This document shows positions 33,200 to 43,384 of a stretch of DNA of 64,000 nt, piece after piece. The stretch is from Maratus speciosus (taxonomy: Eukaryota > Arthropoda > Arachnida > Araneae > Salticidae). The notes beneath the pieces were generated by a model, which was not told the origin of the DNA, ran no database searches, and saw nothing but the letters and a program-made list of their open reading frames with translations. Within the stretch, counting starts at the first letter, position 1. Each line of letters begins with the position of its first letter. Position numbers and translations under genes: made by a program. The stretch lies in the NCBI GenBank assembly GCA_963932465.1, contig OZ010791.1, positions 323,597,283-323,661,282 on the forward strand, written 5' to 3'.

Positions 33200-33405
33200 T
33201 CTGTAAAGCGCTCAGCTCATCTGTTCTATTATTACTTTTATTATTATATTTATAATTACTATTATTATTATTTTTACTATTACCTTTAATTCTTATTGTT
33301 AAAACTATTGTTAAATAACATTGTATTTTTTTTTTTTTTGAATAAACTTGCAACGCGGGATCCGGAAGCCTATGCCAATGGTGGGTTATCCCGCGTTGTA
33401 GAAAA
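33200..33405 (-). mobile_element. ~205-bp insertion in the left arm of the Tc1-like element
   Basis: The right arm of the host element goes directly from GGAAATTGTTATG into the TTTTCTAAC block, whereas the left arm has this extra DNA between GGAAGTT and AAAATGTTTTCTA. It contains a TTA-rich microsatellite (about 33221-33290), a 14-15-base T run (about 33329-33343) and a hairpin, CAACGCGGGAT (33351) facing ATCCCGCGTTG (to 33398). Read on the minus strand, the hairpin is followed by an A run, as in a short retroposon with a poly-A tail. The origin is not recognised. Confidence 0.6.
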
Positions 33406-33899
33406 TGTAAAATGTTTTCTATCTTTGTATGTTTATAGAAAATGTTGCGTTTCACAAATGTGATTTCATTTATTCATGGTCACATTTCATGTTATTCTGC
33501 AAACTTTTATATATCATTTTAAAGAGAATTTTATACTGATTTCAATACAAAAAACAAAATCCAACTATTTGCAATACAAAAAAAAAAAAAAAAAAAAAAA
33601 AAAGTTATACTTACTTTAATCTGAAAAACAAACACAATTATGATGTAGATTGTAATTTCTAACTTTCCTGGCCAATCACTGTTCTTGTTCTGGGAACCAA
33701 TCAAATGTTAGTAACTGCCAACAGAATCTGACATCATACTAGAACCAGTCAACCAACTTTGAACCAGTCATTATTGTGCTTTGTTCTGTATAAGGAAAAC
33801 TGTTTTTTATACAATCAAAACAAGTAGGAATTTTTGTTAAACTTTTCAGTGTTTTTCTAGAAATTTTTGCAAACATTTTAAATATTTAGTCAAGAAGCA

Positions 33900-34932
33900 A
33901 TGACATCAAATAAAAGAGTAGACTGGACACCTAGAACGGTAACTAAGATTATTGTGTTACAAGAATGTGCTCTTTCCTATGCTGAAATTTCAAGACAGTT
34001 GGGTGGTTCCGTGACTACAACTGGAGTTCGAAAGTTTAGTTTACGATATCAGGACACAAATTCAATGAAAATAAAGCAGCAAAAGGCCTAAAAAGGTGCA
34101 TCACATCTGTTGATGGCAGAAGAATAAAAAGACTATGTCTCCAAGACAAAATAATGTCTTCAGAGGCCGTCAGATTTTTACTGAATGATGCTGGTGTTTC
34201 TGTCAATTCAAGAACAATCGGGGGAAGATTATCATATGTTGGAATAAAAGGTAGAATTCCACGAAAAAAGCCTTATCTCAATTTACAGCAGCGCAAAAAG
34301 AAACCACGGTCGGAAAAGGAACACATTAATTGGACAGATGATCAGTGGTCATAAGTTATATGGAGAGATGAAAGTAAGATATTGTTATTAGGTAGTGATG
34401 GGCGAAAATATGTACGACGTAGAATGGAAGAAGAGCTATATTCTGACTGCATTCAGGCAACTGTGAAGAACCCAGTTAGTGTTATGATTTGATAATGCAT
34501 GTAAGCAAAGGGTCACCTTAATGTAATCGATGGAAAACTGAATGTAAGAAAACATATTGACACTATTCTAGAACCAAAACTTATACCTTCGATCAGAGAC
34601 CTCTTTCCCAACAATGCTTCATTTATTTTTCAGCAGGATTCTTCTCCTTGACAAACAATTAAAATACCGAAAGAGTGATTTAGTACAAAGAGCACTGAAT
34701 TGCTGTCATGACCAGGAAACATTTCTGACCTTAATCCTATTGAGAAATTGTGGCACCATTTGAAAACTCTTGTACGCACGAAGCGCCTATCAAATAAAAT
34801 GGAACTAATTGAGGCTATAATTGTGTCCTGGCATCATGTAATAACGAAGGAAGAGCTTAAACTCTCATCAACTTAATAAAACATCGATGTGAAGCTGTAA
34901 TAAAAAATAAAGGCTACTCTACTAAGTACTGA
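33900..34932 (+). pseudogene. Tc1-family DD34E transposase pseudogene
   Basis: The gene for a cut-and-paste transposase, now dead. The N-terminal helix-turn-helix is recognisable from 33900 (IIVLQECALSYAEISRQLGG). A frameshift at about 34060-34100 is followed by CITSVDGRRIKRLCLQDK, ALSRTI-like SVNSRTIGGRL and an RKKPYL linker. All three catalytic residues are readable in one frame: D in WRDES (34367-34369), D in FQQDSSP (34637-34639) and E in DLNPIEKLW (34742-34744). The last two are separated by 34 residues, the Tc1 DD34E spacing. That frame ends GYSTKY then TGA at 34930-34932, a normal C terminus. At least six stops interrupt it (for example TAA at 34352-34354, and TGA TAA after VMI where Trp is expected). 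The ~344-codon span equals a full-length Tc1 transposase, so decay is by point mutation rather than deletion. Confidence 0.93.
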
Positions 34933-35043
34933 TAACATACTGCAATCACCGATATCTAATGTATCTCGATAATTACTGCCGCTTATTTTTTTTTGTGAAT
35001 TGAAAATATTTAGATTTTGATTCTTGTATTGAAATTGGTATTA

Positions 35044-35422
35044 CACTGTAAAATAAATCTATAAAGTTACTAAAGTTTTTCTAGGAAACTGGGATTCCTA
35101 GAACTTTTTATGTAACGGCAACAACAAAAATGCATGCAACAGTTAGACTTTTGCATCGAAAATAATAAAATCTGTAAGGTTACTAAGAATTTTTTAATTA
35201 ACCGGGATGTCTAGAATTTTCATGAAAGTGCAATCAGGGTTAGATATAAAATTTTAATAAGATTACTGTAATTTTAGCAGATTGATTTGTAAAGCTACAG
35301 ATTTCCGTAGTTTTACAAAAACTAATTTTGTAGATTTACAGCTTTTTTTGCACAGTTACAGATAAAAGTTTAGTAAGCGTGTAACTTTGCATCTGTAGAA
35401 CTACAGATTTTTTTCTGCAGTG
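35044..35422. mobile_element. MITE nested in the right arm of the Tc1-like element, 379 bp
   Basis: The ends are CACTGTAAAATAAATCTATA on the left and CTACAGATTTTTTTCTGCAGTG on the right (reduced: AGATTTTTTTCTGCAGTG), imperfect inverted repeats, with TA at 35042-35043 and 35423-35424. The interior is AT-rich with repeated CTACAGATTT and TTACAG phrases. Removing it restores the arm: GTATTGAAATTGGTAT joined to TAAATTCTCTTTAAAATGAT matches the complement of the left arm at 33501-33548. There is no ORF. The left terminus resembles the MITE at 9585. Confidence 0.92.
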
Positions 35423-35545
35423 TAAATTCTCTTTAAAATGATATATAAGTGTTTGCATTTTGGGAAAAGTAACATTTTCTAAACGCATACAAAGTTAGAA
35501 AACATAACAATTTCCAAAAGTGCCCACAATTTTGGCCAACACTGT

Positions 35546-37395
35546 GTATATGTGTATATACCAAACGGCGTAATTTATTTATACGTATTGATCTTCTTTT
35601 TAAAAAGATAAAAATCACGCTGTTTCTTTGTCTCAGTCGAAGACATTTTTGAAATTTTGAAACAGATCATATAATTAAAGTCTTAAATAATTAATTGAGA
35701 AGCATAAAATCTAAAAATAATCAATCTGCAAATCTGAAAACCCATTTTAGTGTTTAGTGGTCAATCGTACATTACAAGAAATTCATACAGCTGCATTTTT
35801 ATAATAAAACTTTTATTTTTCAGTTATTCAACATTTGGTTGCATTATGCATTATTTTTACACCCGATTTAACGAGTGCTTGAATATTAGATTATAGCTCT
35901 AATAATAATGAAAAAATAGTCATTCTTAAAGCAGTAAAGAATAGTAATAATTTAACAGTAAAACATAAAAAATAAAGATTAAAAAATAGTAATTATTGAA
36001 AATGTATATGCATATTTGTATAGTTTCAAATTTAAAATAAATTTTTTCATTAACAAAACAATACGATGATACATTTTATAGGGAAACAAAATATTGTAAA
36101 TGTTTTGAAAAATCAAATTGGAACGAAATGCAAAGGGCAAAACGCGATTTTGGATGTCAACAACACTATAAAACACTTGTATTTTACTTATAATTTAGAC
36201 TGTCATGTGTTGTAAACAACTTATATGAACTTATTACGAGCTAATTAATAAAAGAAAATTCTATAGTAAATTCATGTTTAAATAATTTTGTACATAAGTG
36301 AGAAAAATAAGTGCTATATTTATATTAACAACCTAATCTTTAATACTATTAACGGTATTACATAAAAGGATAAACATTAACATTTACCACATCCCACGTT
36401 ATCCCTATAACTTTAGTTTCTTTTGCTTATTTCCTTTAAGAAAACCGAACCTCTACTATTATTGGATTCTCTTTGTGTTACAGATTCAGCCTCTTTCAAT
36501 TAGGAAACAAATGAAGCAATAATTTTTTTTTCAAGGAAACTGTTTCTGATTACTTAATTTATACATCCAGAGCTTCTAAGTTTATTCCTCCAAATACATG
36601 CCAAAACGTGATAAAACTACTGCACTTTAATTTCAGAAAAATAATATTAGGAAAAATAGTGACGTATATATATTAGTAGATTGGTCAATTTCGAGACAAG
36701 AAAAAGAAAGAAAAGAAAACTTTAAGTAAAATAGAAAAACATTGTTAACATTGATAAAATTTTTCAATAAAACAATATTTAAATATGTTTTATAAGAAAG
36801 TAATATTTTATGGTACTACCAGAAAAATTGTAGAAATTTTATTTATAAAAAATAAAAGGATATCTAATTTATTTTATATAAAATCTTTACATAGCTTATA
36901 TACTGCAGTTAGACATGTTATTTTTGAATAGCTCATTTATTATAAGACAATCATCCATTGATTGGGCGTATATTTGAAGTCAACTCGAAAGCCCCTCAAA
37001 ATGTTCAACTGTTAATCACAAATAAATGGGCAAATGGATAACCAAAAGTTAAATACTGTAGCTTTACAGCTATTGTGCAATCCCATGGGGGCCACAAATA
37101 TTACAATTCAATTACATAAAACCAAAACGAATAGAAAACAACACTTTAGCATTGTAAACAGAGACTCTAAAAATATATACTTAAAAATATATATATATAC
37201 CAATACACACGCGTAAAAAATCAAAGTTAAGAGCTTCACATGTGGGAAACGAAAAGAAAAGTTCAGATCGTTAAAAAAGAGGAGAAAAAGGATATTGAAA
37301 AAAATGTTCATTATTCTGAATAAAATTCCTACATTGTGAGATTCGCTGCAAATGAACTGGCCAATCGAACATACGTTAAAATATTAAAACCAATT
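35546..37395. other. Unassigned AT-rich sequence
   Basis: About 1.85 kb with no recognised gene or repeat. Several 60-67-codon frames here, on both strands, are Lys/Phe/Tyr-rich and look like AT-driven noise. Confidence 0.5.
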
Positions 37396-38100
37396 TTTAA
37401 GGACGTGGGATGACAGTTTTTTTACTTGAAAATGAGAAGTTAAAAGACATTGTAGAATTTAATATAATGAAGTTGAAATTAATTACATATGCAACAGGTA
37501 GAATGATATTCCAGAGACGCTGCTGAAATGGATTATGATGTGTCAAAAAAAATACAAATAGCTATTGTTAATGAAATGTAGTGTAGTCGCAATGAATAGT
37601 AGTGTAGTAAATGAGTATTCGAAACTTTGGGAAAAATATTCTATGTATATCTTCCAGCAATTAACGAATCTCAACGTTATTGCCCATGCGGAAGAAATGA
37701 ATATTTTAAGACAGATATGAAAGAACATAGATTCGATCCAAGAAAACTGGGCGATCGATGAGATATTAAAATCAACCTTTTAAGGACGTGCATGATAGTT
37801 TTTTTACTTGAAAATGAGAAGTTAAAGCCATTACAGAATTTAATATAATGAATTTTATAGTTAACTATATAGTATGAAACAGGGAGAATATCTTTATAGA
37901 GAAGCTGCTGGAATGGAATATGATTTGTAAAAGAAAAATAGAATAAATATAGCTATTTTTAACGAAAAATGTAGTCGAAATTTTGCGAAAAGATTTTATG
38001 TATATCTTCCACCAATTAAAGAATCCCAACGTACCTGCAAATGCTGAAGAAATAAATATTTTGAGACAGATTTGAGAGAGCAGGCGATTGAGAGATTGAA
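37396..38100. repeat. Diverged tandem duplication, ~381-bp period
   Basis: Copy 1 (about 37396-37775) and copy 2 (about 37776-38100) share AAGGACGTG, TTTTTACTTGAAAATGAGAA, AGAATTTAATATAATGAA, ATGTATATCTTCCA and AATATTTT(A/G)AGACAGAT in the same order. Copy 2 is shorter. No frame is open across either copy, but the conserved landmarks are spread evenly, as in a duplicated former gene or element. Its identity is unknown. Confidence 0.82.
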
Positions 38101-38163
38101 ATAAAAAAAGAATCGTAACGTATTATCATTTACTGCTCATTTGGTCAACTATAATCAAGAATC

Positions 38164-38364
38164 TTGTTACAACAAATTCCTGACCATGTACCCAGTGGAA
38201 AACTTAAATTTTTACTTACATTTAAAATAACACTAATGGTTAGATTCAATTGCATTTCTGTCCACAATATTCAGCAGTCAGTGGGCTGGGCGCAACAATT
38301 AATAATATATAGCCGACATTCACGGATTCACTCCTGCACGGCCATATCTGGCTGTCTAATTTAG
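38164..38364 (+). other. Unrecognised 66-codon frame after the duplication
   Basis: The open frame starts MLQQIPDHVPSGKL and has a GC content a little above its flanks, but it has no recognised motif. It could be a decayed element fragment. It is recorded only because the composition shifts here; the coding call is weak. Confidence 0.2.
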
Positions 38365-38599
38365 TATTCCTTTTTATTCAAATTTTATTCCCAACACTTT
38401 TATAGGGGTATGCTCGAAATTGGCCAATGCTTAGTAAGTACTTTAATCCTTCTTCAATAATTGTGTGCAAAATATGGAATACTAACCAGGTATGCTACGT
38501 TTTGTAACTCTGTCTTATGAACGTGGTCTTACCTGATGAATCGCACTTTTTTCGATATAAACAACTTTTTGTTTTAATAAAATATGTTACATTTACACA

Positions 38600-38785
38600 A
38601 CGAGACTAAGGAACTGTGATGATTGCTATTTTTTGAAATACCAAGTAATTGTTGTTTAAAAACAAAAAAAAAAAAAAATCGATCATTGGGAAAAAAAAAG
38701 AAAAGATCGATCATTGGGTAAAAAGAAAAAAAATCTTTGCTTATATAAAACAAAATCGAGGATATTTTAAGAACTGAATGGAAGA
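38600..38785. repeat. Empty-site paralogue of the piggyBac-like insertion locus
   Basis: TGATTGCTATTTTTTGAAAT, then AATTGTTGTTTAAAAAC, then ATATAAAACAAAATCGAGGA reproduces, without interruption, the two flanks of the 39182-41461 element (39147-39185 and 41462-41527). Its own TTAA is at 38656-38659. A short local duplication, GATCGATCATTGGG, at about 38680 and 38706 is unique to this copy. Confidence 0.88.
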
Positions 38786-39140
38786 ACATTGTTTGAGACA
38801 TTTTCTTAATTTTTTTCATTATTTGGATGAAGGCATTATGAACTATTCTATCACACGGTAAAAGCTAAAATACTAAGATTCTGTTTAGTCCTGAAGATTT
38901 AAGATATTATTCATTAATAATAAATATTTTAATATTTAATAATGTAAATAATATTAATACTTTTTAATATTTGAAAATTAAATATGAATAAGTTTTCCTG
39001 AGTGCGTTTAGTACCACGCCTGTTAATATTTTAAACACACAAACCGAAAATAAATCATTAAAATTTACACCAAAATATTTCACTTCATATTTCTTCAAAT
39101 GTTATTTTTGTTACTTAACATGTTCTTCCACTAAGCTCTT
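38786..39140. other. Unassigned AT-rich sequence
   Basis: No feature recognised between the empty-site copy and the piggyBac-like element's left flank. Confidence 0.5.
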
Positions 39141-39181
39141 CAATTATGATTGCTATTTTTTGAAATTCCAAATAATTGTTA

Positions 39182-41461
39182 TTAACCCGTTAGTAGTCGC
39201 GCGTTGGTCTTTTCCCCGCCCGAAATTCGTTATCTTCCTGTAACTCATTTCCCGTTAAAGTTACGATAGCGAAATTCCGTGTAGCTGACCTTGAGTGTTC
39301 AAACTCTTGTGTAGTAAAATTGCAAGTCATTCCTGCTATTTCTTAGCATTTTATCGCATTCTTAAGTTTCAATCGGTCTAAATGACCGCGATGCGACCAC
39401 TTGCGTTAGTTGAATTTCTCCCCCTCGTGTTCGTCCTTTCCCATTTCCGCGAAATCTGTGGGGGAAAGTTTCTTCGAAGTACGGACTCTCTCCCTGTTGT
39501 TATTTCGTCTTTCTTTCTGCTATTTTTTACTTTTAGAATGTGACTTAAAATTGTTTTATTATATCAGTTGTGAAGTCAGTTCGCACAAAAAACTGATGGA
39601 TGGTCACTTACATTTTTTTTTTTTTTTCATTGTCAAATATTGCGAGAATAAATTCTCAAATTGATAATCGTTTAAATATGGAAAAAAAAAGGGAAATTCA
39701 TCATCATTATTTGAAAGAACTTGCTTTTCATTTATTACCGGAACATATAAATGAAAGAAAACAGACAATACCACTGCCAAACCATTAAAAAAGAAAGAAG
39801 AGAATTTTGTGGGAATCAGTAAAAAAATTGCCGTACCTCCAAAATTTGAAAAGTACCGTTTTTGTACAATAAAACAAATTCGAAAGATAAAACAATTTTC
39901 TCAGAAATGTAGTATGTATATCTGCGAAGAACATACATATAAATTATTTGTACAATAAGAAAAATAATGAGAATTTTATAATGTAGGTTAGAAATTGCGC
40001 AAATAAAAAGCTCTTTCGGATAATTCAGTGAATGTTTATACTATGATTTTAAAAAATACTTTAAGTATTTTTCTAAAATTTATCTACTGTTAAATTTTCA
40101 TACTGTAAGTAAAAATATATTTTTTTTAAATAATGCCGCAGAAAATGTTTTTTTTTTTTAATTATTATTATTATTATTATTGAAATCCAATAGAGGCTTG
40201 GGGACGGTATCTGACAAATTTAAATTGTTGTCCTTCATCAGTTGTTCAAACTATTTTTCAGAATAATGTTTTCCAGAATATGAGAGAAAATTCATTTAAA
40301 TTAAATTATTGCTGCATATTTATAATTTCGGAGAAAATTTTGTTATTGTGTTTATTATTTTAATGAATGTTATTATAAAACAATAAATTATAACATTAAT
40401 ACCTTATTATGAAATGTACAATTGAATATTTATTTTATTTAAATAGTTGCTGTAAAATACATCCCTATTAAGATGAACCTTTCAGTGATTCTATTAATTA
40501 AAATAATTTATCCATCTTAGGATTTAAATCTACAATTTCAAATGTATTTAAATTAAATATATAATTTCGATGACTTATTTATTATTTGCTTTATATAAGC
40601 GAAGCTCGTATTCAGAGTTTTTATTCAGGGGCGCTGCTCCCACCCTGAAATAAGTAGAAAAACTACAAATCGTGCATTTTCATTTGAAAAATGGATTTAA
40701 TCATAAAATCTCGAGAGCCCCCCCCCTCCTCTCCCTCCTCATACACACATAGACACCCCACAAAATAAATAAATAAAACGTAGTTACAACATTTACATTT
40801 ATAATTTCGAAATTAAGTATTTTTTACCTTTTTCTTTATATTATATATATATATATATATATAATATGCTGGTGAATTAGTGGTATTGTATTTGATTTGC
40901 TGTTGCATGTCATAGGTTCCATTTTTCTTTTCAGTTTAATTGTTCAATTTAATGTCAGTGTAATATATTGATGCTAAATTTATTAATTTTATTTTATTAA
41001 ATGGATATAGAGTGCCGGATTATCATAAAAATCTACCTGACTCTGATTCTGTCCTTCCAAAAAAATAAAAATACCCGTATCACGAATTTAGATTCATATT
41101 CGTAAATGTTTTCCTACTAATTATTGATTCATAGTATCATCAGAAATTCAATCAAATCATTTACTATTTACTTTTAAGTACTTATGCAAAACGAAGAAAG
41201 AGTTATTAAAAACATTTATCTAGATGCCAACTGAATATATACTTAAGCGAAATAAATAATTTGCTGTAAAAGGTTGTAAAATGAATAATTGCTGTAATCT
41301 TTTAAAGTTCAGTCAATATTTTGACCCTACGTTATCCGTTTTCGATCATCTGATAACACCGGCAAGTTTCCCCTTCGTTTTCGGCCTGCTGGTAACGGCG
41401 GCAAATGGACCGAACGCGACTACTAACGTTCTAAAAAATGTCGCGACTACTCTCGGGTTAA
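39182..41461 (+). mobile_element. piggyBac-like element, ~2.28 kb, in a TTAA target
   Basis: TTAA at 39182-39185 is followed by CCCGTTAGTAGTCGCG. The right end, read as its complement from TTAA at 41458-41461, is CCCGAGAGTAGTCGCG. Both ends are GC-richer than the interior; a second GTAGTCGCG motif lies just inside the right end (complement of CGCGACTACTAACG at about 41416-41429). TTAA targets and CCC-starting termini are the hallmark of piggyBac. The interior keeps only the C-terminal end of the transposase, followed by about 1.5 kb of non-coding DNA containing a TA microsatellite (about 40844-40863), so it is a deleted, non-autonomous copy. The 76-codon (41281) and 60-codon (41346, minus) frames over the right end are incidental. 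Confidence 0.88.
39690..39958 (+). pseudogene. piggyBac transposase C-terminal remnant
   Basis: The plus frame reads YLKELAFHLLPEHINERKQ up to a TAA at 39786, then continues after a frameshift as PPKFEKYRFCTIKQIRKIKQ, FSQKCSMYICEEHTYKLFVQ and a stop at 39956-39958. This matches the layout of the piggyBac C terminus: a conserved Y-L-x-x-L-A helix, a basic linker, and a cysteine-rich domain with an F-C, C-x-x-Y-x-C and E-H pattern. Some expected Cys positions are lost. The N-terminal and catalytic DDD region is absent, so it is inactive. Confidence 0.68.
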
Positions 41462-41529
41462 AAAAATCCCAGAAAAGAAATATCAAAGGAAAAAAATCTT
41501 CGCTTATATAAAACAAAATCGAGGACATT

Positions 41530-42535
41530 TATGTTGCCGCTTCTCTAAAAGAGGTAATTCAGTGAACGGTACTTGAAGAAACAAAGGCTTGATTAATTGG
41601 ATATATTCTATTCTATAACCGTGAACATGATCTTAATACTGAAAGTTAAATTTCAGTCTTACGCAAGCTGATCAGGATGGCTGTTTTCTGTTCTCTTTTT
41701 TTATCCCACGTATTATCTACAACCACCTTGATAACAGAATGCTAAAAAATGTCTACTGTCCAATGGTATATCTCGAAAATCTGTACAAATCTATGTAGCG
41801 TGCGCAAAATGAAATATATCAGTTAACCTGTCTGGCATGTGAACGTTTTATCGATAGGACATATATTTTATGGTTAATTCAATTTTACTTTTAATAAAAT
41901 AAGTAAAAAACAAAATTAATTTTATTGTATACAAAGAGGCGGATAAAAAAATGTGATTGTTTTTTGAAAGAAATCTGAAAAGTGCATAATGAGAAATTAG
42001 AATATCAACTGCATATCTGTAATTGCATCAAATGAAAACTATGAATCTTTATATTCTCATTTTTGATACATACCACTGAAACATTTTAAAAACAATGTAA
42101 TTAGAAAATTTGAATTTCTGGCAGAAACCAATTTAGGGCAATGAAAGTTACAAAAGTGTCAAATGAAGCTTGAAATGATACAGAAATCCGTACAACAGAC
42201 TGTTTGATAATTGAAAAATAGAGATTTCTGCTATAAGTAAAAATATAAATTTCCGTACGACAGCTTTTTTGATAAAATAGAAAATAGGATTTTTGTTAAT
42301 TTTCATAAGCTATTTATTTTAAGTCTGTCATATTAATTATTATCTCGAATAATAAATCATATGAATCATTTTTTTTTGGGGGGGGGGGGGGATTAATTAA
42401 TTTTTTGACTTGTTTGTCGCTGTTCATCAACTGTTTTCTCTGAATAAAATGACCTTCAGCAAAAGAAATTAATAGTTAGACATTTAAGCTGTTCATTTCT
42501 CAACTGCATTTATTGAAATAGTGTGATCTACATCT
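41530..42535. other. Unassigned AT-rich sequence
   Basis: No gene recognised. A 12-base-class G run near 42379-42390 is the only anomaly. Confidence 0.5.
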
Positions 42536-42543
42536 TCAACGTC

Positions 42544-42630
42544 AGATGTACTCACGTGTCCTGATCATATGTCATGACCACGTGACATAATCATATGTCA
42601 TGATCACGTGTCGTGATCACGCGTACATCT
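42544..42630. repeat. 26-bp repeat cluster of CACGTG and CATATG palindromes
   Basis: CACGTG occurs at 42553, 42579 and 42605 and CATATG at 42566 and 42592, each with an exact 26-bp period and 13 bp apart from one another. The cluster is bounded by an inverted pair, AGATGTAC (42544-42551) and GTACATCT (42623-42630), so the whole 87 bp is a near-palindrome. CACGTG and CATATG are both E-box sequences (CANNTG). A bHLH-binding role would be inference; a slippage-expanded minisatellite with palindromic units is equally possible. Confidence 0.85.
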
Positions 42631-42811
42631 ACTCATTATCATCCTAAAAAACAGAAAATGAATTTCTGTAGACATTGTTTGTTTTCTTCTTCACCAAGAA
42701 ATATTATCTTCTTTTTCCATGTCCGAAATCACCATATTTAATCATTTGCTTAAAATGCTGAAACTTTTCCAATTTCGTTTTAGAAAATTTCAAACTAATT
42801 AATAATTGACC

Positions 42812-43370
42812 GGAGCCGGCAGCACAGACACATGGTTCGTACAGATACTGTTATTTATCCAGAAAAATCTACCAGTATCTTTTTATAGAAAAAGAAATCT
42901 AGGTTAAACAAGCAAAATTTTGCATTCTTTTAAGAAGAGATTTTCTATAAGATAATACTGGTGACGAAAAATTTTCTGGTCTTCAAAATTCAAGGAAGTG
43001 TACGGACATGAGACAACCACCTCATCGAGTTGGAGGCAGAAATTCCAGAATTAGCTAAAATTCGATTCCCATATTAAAACTCAATCGGTCTGCCAAGTCA
43101 TATCTTGGTAGAAAACACCTAACAACCCGATTTTACAGGTTGACTCGTGCATTTACCATTGTGTTTTCCTGCTCCCAGTCCGCCATGTTTTCATACCTTT
43201 GGGTGCAGGAAAACGCAATGGTAAACCTACGAGTAGACCGCTAAAATCGGGTTTTTAGGTGTATTCCACCAAGATATGACTGAGCAGATCGATTGCGTTT
43301 TAATATGGGAATCGAGTTTTAGCTAATTCTCCAACTTGATCAGCTGGTTGTCTGTGCTGCCGGCTCCCTG
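42812..43370. mobile_element. Foldback element with GGAGCCGGCAGCACAGAC termini
   Basis: GGAGCCGGCAGCACAGAC at 42812-42829 faces GTCTGTGCTGCCGGCTCC near 43352-43369. The inverted symmetry continues inward: GAGTTGGAG..ATTAGCTAAAA, ATTCGATTCCCATATTAAAA, AACCCGATTTTA and CATTTACCATTG each have a complementary partner on the right side, meeting in a loop around 43165-43200. No ORF is present. The left arm is split by a 181-bp insertion. Target duplication is not evident. Confidence 0.88.
42830..43010. mobile_element. Nested 181-bp palindromic insertion in the foldback arm
   Basis: The right arm of the host element reads, as complement, CACAGACAACC without interruption. The left arm reads CACAGAC, then this segment, then AGACAACC, so the insertion carries a 4-bp AGAC duplication (42826-42829 and 43011-43014). 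Its ends are ACATGGTTCGTACA and TGTACGGACATG, imperfect inverted repeats. The interior is also palindromic (ACCAGTATCTT facing AAGATAATACTGGT). There is no ORF. The superfamily is unknown. Confidence 0.8.
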
Positions 43371-43384
43371 TCTATAACATTTAG

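Larger units (their letters stand above)
33162..35544 (+). mobile_element. Tc1-like element with long inverted repeats and nested insertions, 2.38 kb
   Basis: The left end CAGTGGTGGCCAAAATTGTG and the right end CACAATTTTGGCCAACACTG are inverted repeats. TA precedes the left end (33160-33161); the right flank reads TG, so one copy of the duplication has mutated. The arms continue inward: a TTTTCTA(T/A)CTTTGTATG block and CATTTTAAAGAGAATTT occur in the left arm (33405-33535) and, inverted, in the right arm. Comparing the arms shows about 205 bp of extra DNA in the left arm (about 33200-33405) and a 379-bp MITE in the right arm. Without these the element would be near the usual Tc1 size of ~1.6-1.8 kb. 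It encodes one dead transposase gene. Confidence 0.93.

Noticed and set aside
33096..33455. 119-codon minus frame
   Set aside because: It crosses the foldback end, a microsatellite, the Tc1 terminus and a nested insertion, so it cannot be one gene.
39410..39664. 84-codon plus frame at the left end of the piggyBac-like element
   Set aside because: Ser/Phe-rich and does not resemble any part of a piggyBac transposase; it overlaps the terminal region.
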